NCBI RefSeq assembly: GCF_914767665.1
Contig: NC_059508.1
Location: 21,426,001-21,490,000, forward strand
Direction: 5' to 3'
Length of the DNA: 64,000 nt
Source of the DNA: Harmonia axyridis
Lineage: Eukaryota; Arthropoda; Insecta; Coleoptera; Coccinellidae
The notes beneath the pieces were generated by a model, which had not been told where the DNA came from, searched no databases, and saw nothing but the letters and a program-made list of their open reading frames with translations. Position numbers and translations under genes: made by a program. Numbering within the stretch: the stretch's first letter is position 1; every line of letters starts with the position of its first letter. This document shows positions 54,465 to 64,000 of this stretch, piece by piece.

Positions 54465-54550
54465 ACTTCGTCAACAAATTTCTCTAATAGTTCCATCGAT
54501 AAAACCCCAGTAGTTTGGTACAGCTCCTCCCATATTACGAATTGGTAGAC
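54465..54550 (-). pseudogene. DDE_4-type transposase fragment
   Basis: The minus strand reads GGAVPNYWGFIDGTIREIC and then a stop. FIDGT with the upstream N-x-WG is the first catalytic-Asp motif of Harbinger/IS5-like transposases that also carry THAP domains. Only this piece is recognisable. It lies 1.3 kb downstream of THAP copy 1 on the same strand, so it may be the catalytic exon of that transposase. Confidence 0.6.
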
Positions 54551-55004
54551 TAAAAACGAATTAAGGTAATATAATATATAATAATTTAAGTTTAATTCAG
54601 CTAATAGCTTACCTGTACATATAGCTGATAACTATTTCTATAAAGCCACTTATGTGCATTCAAATTATCTTAGAAGTGTCCATGATTTTCCACAATGAAG
54701 ATTGCAGTTATAAAAATAAACTTCGATAATGATTGCGATACTTGTAGTAAAAATTTTCCAAGTCAACTAGTCGATTTGTTTGAATTGGTTTTGATATATT
54801 TTCTACACCAACTGTATCTATTATGAAAAATCAATTCCTCAATAATGGTCCCAGCTAAAATTGCTAACGCTATTTGTTATTTCATTTTCGATTTTGAACT
54901 TTTACCAAATGAATTATTTTATTTATCAGAATACAAAATAAAGGTGACAAAATATAAATATGTCAAATTTAAAGATCTGTCACTTTACTGACTTTATGAG
55001 GCAT

Positions 55005-57066
55005 CTGAGATTAAGAATGCAGCGACAAGGTGAGCAAACGTAGAACTATAAATGTTGCTATTGGAGTGTTTGGTTGTATTAGTTGTGTGTATTTGCGTTA
55101 TTAAAATTCGATTTTACAATAAATATAACAACTTTTCAGACTTCTATAGTGAACAAGTGTGTTACTGTGTATATTTTATTTTAATTTTAGGTGAAGGCGG
55201 TAAATATCATCATTTGTTTCAGTTCAGTCTAGTGATATTGAAAGTTATGCAAGGATGGAAGACTTCGAAAAATGACGAATAACAATCGTGTGCATATAAT
55301 ATGTGAACGGTTCAATCAACATTATTATACTACAGGATTCTAATAGTACCTTTTTTAGGTCCAAATGGCAAGACTGAGTAGAATACTTGGGGTATCTTAA
55401 AGGTACGAACACTTCTAGAAGTCTTTATGAAGGTGAAGAAGTTTTAAATGCTGGTCACATAATAAAAATGTTACATGTTATTTGCATGACTAATAAACTT
55501 TAGTTGAAAGGTTTTTTTACTTATCAGAATTGATCATTTCACATTACCCTTCAATTTCCCAACAAAATATTACAAATGCTAATGTATTGAATATTTTTAG
55601 GAATACTACAGAAAGTCGCATATCCATTTTTTTTATTTATTAAGAGATAACTCAATTTACATAAAATGTTTCTAAAAATAAATTTAAATAACTAGGTTAC
55701 TTAAAACTACTCATATCGATACCTATTTATCGAATTAAATTATTGCTTGACTGATGAATCATCAAAAAATAATGAGAATTCAATTGAAAATATTTCACTT
55801 ATGAAATGTATTTATTTTGAAAATATATTTGGCATATTATACGACTATTTTAAAATAATTAAAATGTGATAGAGAAGTATCATCAGTGTGCCCTGAAAAA
55901 AAATATATAGAATTTCAGAATACATGTCCAAATATTTCTGAGGAATTTTTCCAATATAGTGTAAAGGTACCTTAGATTTGAAGACAATGTATCTTTGGCA
56001 CAATTCTTGTGAAATGCCAAATAAAACAGATAATGTCACATATGAAAGATCACATTTCAATTTTGTTAAAACTAAAACAATACACTGCTTGATCGTTAAA
56101 CGATCTAATCTTTGATCACTGTAAATAGATTGTACTGCTTCTACTATTGTATCTTATAGTTTCATATTATTGAGACCAGTAAAAAAAACTGTTCAGAGCA
56201 CTATCTGTTGTTATCAGATCACACAAAGAAGATACTTCAGGAGTATTCACTTGCACTTCGAAATCCTTGAAAGTTTTAGGCCCATTATAATCAGGCTGAC
56301 CCTGAAGAAGCTGTAATAGACCTTGTGCAGCTTCGATTTCATCTTGGGAAGTAGATTGTAGAGCAGGTTCGATTTCTTCACTAGAGCATTCTTCAGCAAT
56401 AAGTTTTTCTTTGTTGATATTTCTTTGATTCAATCTTTCAGATCTACTACTAGAACATTCAGGTTCTTCCTTTGTGGTAGTGGATCCAACAGAAAGATTT
56501 CTGGAAGGCACAGCAGTCTTTTTCAAACATTCTTTCTGTGTAGAACTGGAATCTGTAAACGATTATTATTATTATTATCCCCATAAATATAATCTAAAAT
56601 TCCACGTGCTGTCAGTGCTTACCTCGATAAAATAATCATCATCGATAAAATGCAGGGAACATACTTTCATATTTCTTGTCACTGGTTTATCGATTTTTAG
56701 TTTCAGTTGCCAAGCTTTTTGTCGATCCATCAGCACTTTACTCCCCAATTTCCCTTCCATCCAAACACGATATATATTACCAGTTTGAGGGAAAGCATGG
56801 AACTTGATATTTGACCTTTTTTTTCCCAGGAAGAACACTGAGGAACTGAACAATAGCGATTTGAACGACTCAGAACTATTGAAATGATTTAAAAAATATA
56901 TAAATATTTGTAGAATATCACACAAAAACAAAGCAAAATACTAGAACCTCAGAGGAATGAAAAGGACTGACTACCTCTCAGGTAAGAGTCATAGCAAACC
57001 ATGGCAACATTTATAGTTACTCTGATTGTCACCAGGTGGCGTAGCGCTTATCTTGATTCGCCTATA
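55005..57066. repeat. Large inverted repeat, left arm (partner 61,089-63,203)
   Basis: The whole 2.06-kb block is present in reverse orientation at 61,089-63,203 with scattered substitutions and small indels, from CTGAGATTAAGAATGCAGCG at one end to CTTGATTCGCCTATA at the other. It contains the THAP-transposase gene relic and about 800 bp of flanking sequence, including the 76-codon plus-strand ORF at 55,052-55,282, which has no recognised function. Confidence 0.88.
55845..56890 (-). pseudogene. THAP-transposase relic, copy 1
   Basis: Exon 1 (about 56,890-56,623) encodes a THAP zinc finger: YCSVPQCSSWEKKRSNIKFH, AFPQTGNIYRVW and NMKVCSLHFIDDDYF, with the C-X4-C...C-X2-H ligands, the invariant tryptophan and AFPQ present. 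The expected start ATG is CTG and one T is missing just before the GT donor. Exon 2 (from 56,552) encodes a Ser/Glu-rich linker. After a frameshift, LTIKQCIVLVLTKLKCDLSY and VTLSVLFGISQELC form the helix-turn-helix that precedes a DDE_4 domain. A TAA between linker and HTH is shared with copy 2. The catalytic domain is gone apart from the fragment at 54,465. Confidence 0.82.
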
Positions 57067-57369
57067 GTTCACTTTTAACGTCCACGATAAAGGATCCTTT
57101 AATAAAAGATCGCTTATTTGTGCGTTGCAATAACTCTCTATTGCCGAACGCGCTATCAGTTCACTAATGTCATATCAAAGAACATGTATTTATTTTAACT
57201 CTATGGTTATTGGTTAGTATTTATCTAAGCTCTGTGGTGAAACATCTGTGATGATAATATTAAAATAAAAATATAGGACGATAAATTTTCTTCGGCTTCA
57301 CGAGTTTTCTGGCAGCTACATTTTAAAGGCTATAATTTCATTCGTAGTTGTATCTATTTGAATATAAGG

Positions 57370-58857
57370 ATGTCTGAAGCCTCAAAAAAAATTAAAAAGG
57401 GATGCGCTTCTATTGAAGGTTCCATTAGTGGATCCGATTTGGATGCTGCTACGCAGAAAAACTTGGAAGCTATTGATATTTGTCAAACTGAAATAGACAA
57501 ACTCAGTATTAAAGCTAGTGAAGGAATACTCAAAATTGAACAAAAATTCAATTTACTCAAAAAACCTCACTTCGAAAGGCGGAGCGAAATTATCAGGAAT
57601 GTGCCTAACTTCTGGTTTACAGCTGTATCCTTTCATAATATTGAGATTCATCAACACATATGCTTGATTGTTTGAAATTAATAATTTGTATTGCTCTTTC
57701 TCAAAAGAATATATATATATATATAATAAGTGAAGTTAAGAGTCTCAGGTATATTTAGATCAATGAGATAAGGGTTTATCGACTCAATGTTTGGAGGAAT
57801 AAATAAAAAGATGAACTCTTTATTCTGTGCCAAGCTTTCGCATTTTTTTAATGCTCTTTTAGAAGCCCTGAAGAAGCATTAAAAAAATGCGAAAGCTTGG
57901 CACAGAATAAAGAGTTCATCTTTTTATTTATTCCTCCAAACATTGAGTCGATAAACCCTTATCTCATTGATCTATATATATATATATATTTTATCGCGTA
58001 CAGGCTTTGAAGCCTCTGCGATTAATGTTTATGATAAAATAAACTACATTATTATTATTATATATATACAATGAAATTGTTTGTTTTAACTATTCTTTAT
58101 TGGTATTTGTAAATTGTATTATAGTTTATTTCCTAAATTATGTAGATCATGAACCATCCCGATCTCTGCTCAATTGTGGATGAAAAGGAAGAAGAATGTC
58201 TTCAGTTTTTAAATAGGATAGAAGTTGTTGATTTTGAGGATATCAAGTGTGGATATGAAATCCAATTTCACTTTGAAGAAAATTATTATTATAGTTTATT
58301 TCCTAAATTATGTAGATCATGAACCATCCCGATCTTAGCTCAATTGTGGATGAAAAGGAAGAAGAATGTCTTCAGTTTTTAAATAGGATAGAAGTTGTTG
58401 ATTTTGAGGATATCAAGTGTGGATATGAAATCCAATTTCACTTTGAAGAAAATCCATTTTTTGAAAATTCAACAATAAAAAAAGAATTTCATCTAGGCTC
58501 AGGTAATGGAAAAACTCATTCTGATAATATTATTGGAGTTGATTATTATAACCGGCAGGTCCTGCGAGTTCTCTTAGCACTCAAATTAAATGGAAGGATG
58601 ATATAACAAAAAATATTGATTTTAATTCTGGCAAAAGTGGACGTAAGCGTCATTTGGAATCTAAATCATTCTTTAGTTGGTTTTTCGATAATGTAGACCC
58701 TGTTAGTGATGATATAGCAGAAATCTTCAAGGATGATTTATGGGTGAATCCTCTACAATATTATTTAGTTCCAGACATGGATGATGCAAATGGTGCAGAA
58801 AATGATGAAGATTCTGAAAGTAGTAGTGTAGAAGAAATACAAGAAGAGTATAATTGA
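57370..58857 (+). CDS. Set: SET/I2PP2A-family nucleosome assembly protein (three coding exons)
   Basis: Exons 57,370-57,624, 58,316-58,502 and 58,559-58,857 join through canonical GT-AG introns into a 246-aa frame with no stop. The N-terminus has the dimerisation helix (EIDKLSIKASEGILKIEQKF and LLKKPHFERRSEII). PNFWFTAIMNHPDLSSIVDE begins the earmuff domain; FEDIKCGYEIQFHFEENPFF and SKSFFSWFFDNVDPVSDDIA follow, then NPLQYYLVPDMDD. This is the order in SET/TAF-I, a nuclear histone chaperone and PP2A inhibitor of the NAP family. The C-terminal acidic tail is short (about 20 residues, D/E/S) compared with usual SET tails. Introns argue against a retrocopy. Intron 1 holds a Penelope-like palindrome and a partial copy of exon 2. 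Start chosen: ATG in MSEASKKIKK. Confidence 0.9.
57757..57973 (+). mobile_element. 217-bp palindrome with hammerhead-like core in SET intron 1
   Basis: Perfect 99-bp arms (57,757-57,855 and 57,875-57,973) enclose a 19-bp loop. Across loop and right arm runs GCC, CTGAAGA (57,868-57,874), a stem II GCATT/AATGC, GAAA (57,891-57,894), GCTT and GGC, the same layout as at 29,843. The arms look like two Penelope-type termini in head-to-head orientation. Flanking TA-rich tracts hide any target duplication. Confidence 0.72.
58118..58283 (+). repeat. Partial tandem duplicate of SET exon 2 with its splice acceptor
   Basis: ATTATAGTTTATTTCCTAAA through the acceptor TTATGTAG-ATC and the first 130 bp of exon 2 are repeated 170 bp downstream; two base changes were seen (ATCTCTGC versus ATCTTAGC). 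The upstream copy lacks the rest of the exon and has no donor. Use of its acceptor would read into a stop soon after FHFEEN. Confidence 0.92.
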
Positions 58858-60120
58858 GTTTACCATCTTGTTCTAGAAAATTCAGCAATTCTTATTAAAT
58901 TTCTATGTTTTTGATGAATATTTTATTTTAACATATTTAGAGAGCAACACTGTGGAATCCCATTATTGAAAGAAGGCTTTGTGGGGAAATTATTTGTTCA
59001 ATTATTATTTTCAATTTTTTAAAAATAATTTCTTAATAACATATGGGATTTGACAGCCTATAATAAGCTATGCTCTTGTTATGAATGGTTTATGTATATT
59101 ATTGGTTATAGAATCTATACTGGTATGGTGTTTATTTTGAATTTAATTTTATATATTGAACACTCTGACTACCATATTGGTAGAATTTGTAAGAAATCAA
59201 TAAAACCTTTTCCACTAGTTTGTTCAATATTGATATTTGCTGTTCAAAAACAAATTATGTTCTAACGAAAACTCTCATTCTAAAAAACATATCCCCTTTG
59301 ATAAAGCAATACACCTTGACTAACAATATGGTTGTTGCAGTACAAATAGGAAACAACAGAGTAATAGACGATAATATTTTTTTTTCAACTCCAGATTAAA
59401 CCTTTCTACGAATCTATTCCTATAGATTTTATTTTTTTTTTTTCTCAATATATATTGCACTTATTGGCAGGTATTTTTGGAAAAACGTAGCCCTTAATTA
59501 TATTTGTATGCAAAAGGATTTTAAGATAATTGAACTTCATTAAAATACTCTTAAAATAACAATAACCATATTCGACTAAAAATAATGAGTGAAAGGCAAA
59601 ATTTACTTTATATGGATTACAATTTTTATTTCCGATTGATTATTACATGAATATTTGATACAAAAACTCAGTATATATTATTCATTTGTGAAATATCTAG
59701 AAGTTTTAAATAATAGAGAATAATATATTGAGTGTTGCTTCATCTTATCTATATCGATTTCTGCATTTGGGAGGCCTAGAAGTGTCAAGATAAAAATAAG
59801 TCTGTATCAACTAAAAATGTTTCATGATGATTGATCTTTTCATTTTATATGTCTATAAATCTTGAATCTTCCATTTTGAAAGACATCATCTCATTTCTAA
59901 ATTTTCAATAAATGAAGACACAGGATTTCAGGTTTTCCCAACTTCACTGAAAATCAACTTCAGGATTTATTCTCTTCCTTTTATAGATTAACACTTAAAT
60001 ACACAATGTTTTCATTCGTTTGGATATAATTCTCTTATTTGGTACAACATCTGATTGAACAAATATATTCTATTCCAAGTAAAATATTCACACATTCATT
60101 TTTATTTCTTACAATCTTTT
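58858..60120. other. 3' flanks of the two host genes, no further gene
   Basis: AT-rich sequence with AATAAA-like hexamers after SET (for example near 59,198) and before the minus-strand gene. ORFs such as 59,050-59,265 are Leu/Ile-rich by composition only and are not supported. Confidence 0.45.
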
Positions 60121-60126
60121 AGGTTC

Positions 60127-60627
60127 TCATGCCATTGCATATGGCATTTTGGATCCCCACTGTTGAGGTAAAATTTCATCAAATCTTCGATTTAAAAATA
60201 GTACCTTATTTGATAGATTGCTCACAGTTTCTTCAAGATGAGTATGTCGTTTACATTCCAATTGTGGTAAAACCTTTTCAGCCTGTTGTATACGGCTTTC
60301 CATATTATTCAATTTAGAATGCACAGAGCTGATGTATGTATCCTGAAGAAAACTCATACCAGGATTATGAGCCTGGTTTACATTTGTAACATCTACAAAG
60401 TAACTATCTTCTACATTATCAAACATCATTGAATAAGGTATCATTATATGTTCACTGTTCCGAAGCTTTATTATTTTAAATTCAGATGAATTCAGATTAC
60501 ATGCGTTCATTACTTTGCTTTTAAGATCACCATAAGTTATTTGAGGCTGACATTCGATCGTTGTTTTTTCAATTAGAGGGTTTTCTGATAAATCAAAACG
60601 TCTTATATTCAATTTAAGGGTTAACAT
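60127..60627 (-). CDS. Unrecognised 166-aa protein: ubiquitin-like N-terminal half, coiled-coil C-terminal half
   Basis: Uninterrupted frame from ATG 60,627 to TGA 60,127. The first 85 residues (MLTLKLNIRRF..., ITYGDLKSKVMNACNLNSSE, FKIIKLRNSEHIMIP) alternate beta-like segments with one helix, as in a ubiquitin-like fold of the input-sensor type. After a short linker (NPGM), residues about 105-155 (VHSKLNNMESRIQQAEKVLP, LEETVSNLSNKVLFLNRRFD) have heptad-like hydrophobics and should form a coiled coil. I do not recognise the family. Codon composition is less AT-skewed than in the flanks and the frame is intact, which favours a real gene. It is transcribed towards SET, tail to tail, about 1.27 kb away. 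Confidence 0.7.
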   Translation of the reverse strand: MLTLKLNIRRFDLSENPLIEKTTIECQPQITYGDLKSKVMNACNLNSSEFKIIKLRNSEHIMIPYSMMFDNVEDSYFVDVTNVNQAHNPGMSFLQDTYISSVHSKLNNMESRIQQAEKVLPQLECKRHTHLEETVSNLSNKVLFLNRRFDEILPQQWGSKMPYAMA

Positions 60628-60802
60628 TATAGTGAATTCTAGAATGATTTTCCTTGTAAACAAACGATGACGTTGAAAATGAACTTAGAATTTAACTTTT
60701 ATCCTCCTGATCGAACTAAATTGAAATGTTTACTTAAACCACAAATGTCTTCAACATTAATATTCTATCTATATTCTGAGGTCTTCAAGGATAATAGCAT
60801 AG

Positions 60803-60879
60803 AGCCGAATGCTTGCTATTATCCATAGATCAAATATCCATTGGATATTAGGTCTATGGATAATAGCAAGCATTCGGCT
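60803..60879. repeat. 77-bp foldback near the 5' end of the minus-strand gene
   Basis: 27-bp perfect arms (AGCCGAATGCTTGCTATTAT...) enclose an ATATCCATTGGATAT inner palindrome. It sits about 180 bp upstream of the start of the 166-aa gene. It could be a mini-MITE or a structured regulatory site; nothing decides. Confidence 0.75.
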
Positions 60880-61281
60880 GATGTGTCAATTATTGGCGCT
60901 AAATTTGAATTTTTTTTTATTTTCTCATATTCGAATCCCATAAAGTGAAATTTCGATAGAAGATTTTTATATCGAATAGATACAATTATAAATACCTAAA
61001 TCGTTTGAATAAGCCATCAATATGAGGTATCTCCATTGTAACTGAAGACCTCATAGGTCATAATCTGATTGAACCTTATCAGATTATATATAGGCGAATC
61101 AAGATAAGCGCTACGCCACCTAGTGACAATCAGAGTAACTAGAAATGTTGACATGGTTTGCTATGGTTCTTACCTGAGAGGTAGTCAGTCCTTTTCATTC
61201 TTCTGAGGTTCTTGCATTCTGCTGTGTTTTTGTGTGATATTCTACAAATATTTATATTTTTCTTAAATTATTTTAATAGTT

Positions 61282-62120
61282 ATGAGTCTTTCGAATCGCA
61301 ATTGTTCAGTTCCTCAGTGTTCTTCCTGGGAAAAAAAGTACAAATATCAAGTTCCATGCTTTCCCTCAAACTGGTAATGAATATCGTGTTTGGGTGGAAG
61401 GGAAATTGGGGAGTAAAGTGCTGATGGATCGACAAAAAGCTTGGCAACTGAAACTAAAAATCGATAAACCAGTGACAAAAAATATGAAAGTATGTTCCCT
61501 GCATTTTATCGATGATCATTATTTTTATCGAGGTAAGCACTGACAGCACATGAAATTTTAGATTATATTTATGGGGATAATAATAATAATAATTATTCAC
61601 AGATTCCAGTTCTACACAGAAAAAATGTTTGAAAAAGACTGCTGTGCCTTCCAGAAATCTTCCTGTTGGATCTACTACCACAAAGGAAGAACCTGAATGT
61701 TCTAGTAGTAGATCTGAAAGATTGAAACAAAGAAATATCAACAAAGAAAAACTTGTTGCTGAAAAATGCTCTTGTGAAGAAATCGAACCTATTCTACAAT
61801 TTACTTTCCAAGATGAAATCGAAGCTGTACAAGGTCTATTACAGTTTTTTGAGGGTCAGCCTGATTATAATGGACGAAGCAAGTGAATACTCCTAAAGTA
61901 TCTTCTTTGTGTGACCTGATAACAACAGATAGTGCTCCTAACAGTTTTACTGGTCTCAATAATATGAAACTATAAGATACAATAGTAAAAGTACAATCTA
62001 TTTACAGTGATCAAAGATCAGATCGTTTAACAATCAAGCAGTGTATTGTTTTAGTTTCAACAAAATTAAAATGTGATCTTTCATATGTGACATTATCTGT
62101 TTTATTTGGCATTTCACAAG
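61282..62120 (+). pseudogene. THAP-transposase relic, copy 2
   Basis: The start ATG is present (MSLSNRNCSVPQCSSWEKK). One A is missing from the following A-run, shifting the frame before NIKFHAFPQTGNEYRVWVEG and MKVCSLHFIDDHYF. A donor (CGAG-GTAAGC) and acceptor (CACAG-ATTCC) match those of copy 1. Exon 2 encodes CLKKTAVPSRNLPVGSTTTK and a Ser/Glu-rich linker to 61,884, where a deletion removes part of it; the TAA shared with copy 1 and the HTH segment (LKCDLSYVTLSVLFGIS) follow to about 62,120. Its lesions differ from those of copy 1. Confidence 0.82.
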
Positions 62121-62124
62121 AATT

Positions 62125-62199
62125 TATTTATTTATTTCAACGGTACAACCATTTTACATGATAACGAATACAGATAAACAGTAATAAAACAAAGGAATT
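62125..62199 (-). mobile_element. 75-bp retroposon tail inserted in THAP copy 2
   Basis: Absent from copy 1. The duplication GAATT lies on both sides (62,120-62,124 and 62,195-62,199). In reverse it reads CATGTAAAATGGTTGTACCG and ends in (AAAT)n, like the 3' tail at 8,791-8,879. It therefore post-dates the inverted duplication. Confidence 0.75.
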
Positions 62200-63203
62200 G
62201 TGCCAAAGATACATTGTCTTCAAATCTAAGGTACCTTTACTCAATATTGGAAAAATTTCACAGAAATATTTGGACATGTACTCTGAAATTCTATATATTT
62301 TTTTTCAGGGCACACTAATGATACTCCTCTATCACATTTTAATTATTTTAAAATAGTCGTATAATATGCCGAATATATTTTCAAAATGAATACATTTCAT
62401 AAGTGAAATATTTTCAATTGAATTCTCATTATTTTTGATGATTCATTAGTCAAGCAATAATTTAATTTGATAAATAGGTATCGATATGAGTAGTTTTAAG
62501 TAACCTAGTTATATAAATTTATTTTTAGAAACATTTTATGTAAATTAAGTTATCTCTTAATTAATAAATAAAAATGGATATGCGACTTTCTGTAATATTC
62601 CTAAAAATATTCAATACATTAGCATTTGTAATATTTTGTTGGGACTGTATAATTGAAGGGTGAAATGATCAATTCGGATAAGTAAAAAAACCTTTCAACT
62701 AAAGTTTATTAGTCATGCAAATAACATGTAACATTTTTATTATGTGACCAGCATTTGAAACCTTCAGAAACACTTCTCGAAGTGTTTGTGCCTTTAAGAT
62801 ACCCCAAGTATTCTACTAAACTCAGTCTTGCCATTTGGACCTAAAAAAGGTACTATTAGAATCCTGTAGTAAAATAATGTTGAATGAACCGTTCACATAT
62901 TATATGCACACGATTTTTATTCGTCATTTTTCGAAGTCTTCCATCCTTGCATAACTTTCAATATCACTAGACTGAACTGAAACAAATGATGATATCTACC
63001 GCCTTTACCTAAAATGAAAATATTATATACACAGTAACACACTTGTTCACTATAGAAGACTGAAAAGTTTTTATATTTATCGTAAAATCAAATTTTAATA
63101 ACGCAAATACACACACAACTAATACAACAAAACACTCCAATGTCAACAGTTACAGTTCTACGTTTGCTCACCTTGGCGCTGCATTCTTAATCTCAGACAT
63201 AGA

Positions 63204-64000
63204 CCTATAATGGGCGCTTTCAGCAGAAAGATCGGTAGCGTAAGTAGCTCCGCTACTGATAGGTATCAGTTTGGTAACGTTGATTTTCTCTGCTGGACGG
63301 GTTGCTCCTTTTTTTGACTGTCAGTTCTGTGGTTCCTTCTTGAAGGTTATGTTATGATCAAAAATAACTTTCTGTTATATTATAGATTTTAATTTCTAAG
63401 TTTGCTTTCGCCCTTCGATACTATTACTCTTTTATTGCTGTTGTATATTGTAAATGTTGTATTTTGTAAAAAGATAAAGATATTCTGTGGCAATATTCTA
63501 TGACCACAGAATATCGAACAACCTCGAGATGAGAGAGGTTAGGTCCTCTCTCCCAACTAGCACGTGTGCACACTACAACAACTACAGACTTGTATAATAA
63601 TAAAATAAATAGTTAAAACAAGAAGTGTTTCAATAAATATATAAAGTGAAACTAAAACATGGTGTAAAGTGTGTGCTCCAAAGTAAGGTTAGGACGGCTG
63701 AGGTTCAAAAATAAACAGAAGAGAAAGCAGGCCGCCTTCCCAATTAACAAGACAAAGAAGACGATAGGACTAAAAAGGACCTGTTACATAAAAGATAACA
63801 AATTACAAATGAATGAATAAAAATTGAAAAACAAAGAATACGTGGAAAAGGTGAAAAATAAATTGGAAGATAGTCTTTGTAGAAGAAGAAATTGAAAAAA
63901 ATTTTTCTAAATGCTATAAGTGAATGAGGTAGTTCAAGAGGAAATTGTGTTGTTGATGATAATGCCTCAGATAGAAGAGGGAAGAAAATAAACAAAAGGA
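63204..64000. other. No gene seen; perfect hairpin at 63,480-63,515
   Basis: GATATTCTGTGG and CCACAGAATATC form a 12-bp perfect hairpin with a 12-14-base loop. The rest (including the purine-rich stretch 63,690-63,960) shows no supported ORF. A leader or terminal region of another retroelement is possible but unproven. Confidence 0.4.

Larger units (their letters stand above)
61089..63203. repeat. Large inverted repeat, right arm (partner 55,005-57,066)
   Basis: Begins TATAGGCGAATCAAG and ends GCATTCTTAATCTCAGA. The length difference from the left arm is mostly the 75-bp insertion at 62,125. Together the arms bracket the SET gene and the 166-aa gene. Confidence 0.88.

Noticed and set aside
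59050..59265. 71-codon hydrophobic ORF as a membrane protein
   Set aside because: Hydrophobicity follows from AT-rich codons; the region is the 3' flank of SET and has no start context or homologue that I recognise.

Overview
The window is AT-rich, transposon-dense nuclear DNA of an insect. Most elements are insect-type: Copia, Gypsy and BEL/Pao LTR elements, CR1/Jockey-like non-LTR fragments, Penelope-like hairpins, and mariner, hAT, PIF/Harbinger, P-like and THAP-transposase remnants. The host genes have short GT-AG introns. The order cannot be fixed from this sequence; a beetle is plausible but unproven.

Layout. 1-3.5 kb: a minus-strand Copia polyprotein, open to the window edge, sits inside the 5' end of a Gypsy element. 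3.5-6.8 kb: a low-copy repeat is split by a 2.95-kb TIR element whose empty site is preserved near 54 kb. 6.8-9.8 kb: a truncated CR1-like element and a dead mariner. 10.8-21.2 kb: a fossil Copia RT fragment amplified in tandem, invaded by a small TIR transposon and by a complete BEL element (15,232-21,092; identical LTRs, broken ORFs). 22-30 kb: foldback repeats, a P-like transposase remnant, a decayed THAP gene, and a Penelope-type hammerhead-like motif. 30.3-32.0 kb: a hAT element with a perfect 8-bp target duplication. 34.2-40.3 kb: a Copia element split by three later insertions. 40.5-41.4 kb: nested foldbacks. 42.6-45.4 kb: a PIF/Harbinger element inside an LTR-like repeat whose uninterrupted copy is at 51.7 kb. 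46.7-47.8 kb: a 50-bp satellite of 23 units. 48-49.7 kb: a Copia remnant.

53.5-63.2 kb is the gene-bearing part. A SET/I2PP2A-family nucleosome-assembly gene (three coding exons, 57,370-58,857, plus) and an unrecognised 166-aa gene (60,127-60,627, minus) lie between two inverted, about 2.1-kb copies of a THAP-transposase locus. The two THAP copies carry different disabling lesions. The SET gene's first intron contains a 217-bp palindrome with a hammerhead-like core, and its second coding exon is partly duplicated upstream together with the splice acceptor.

Only these two genes look like functional host genes. Everything else supported is mobile DNA or its debris, and the nesting gives a relative insertion history. 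No tRNA, rRNA, CRISPR array or bacterial-type operon was seen.
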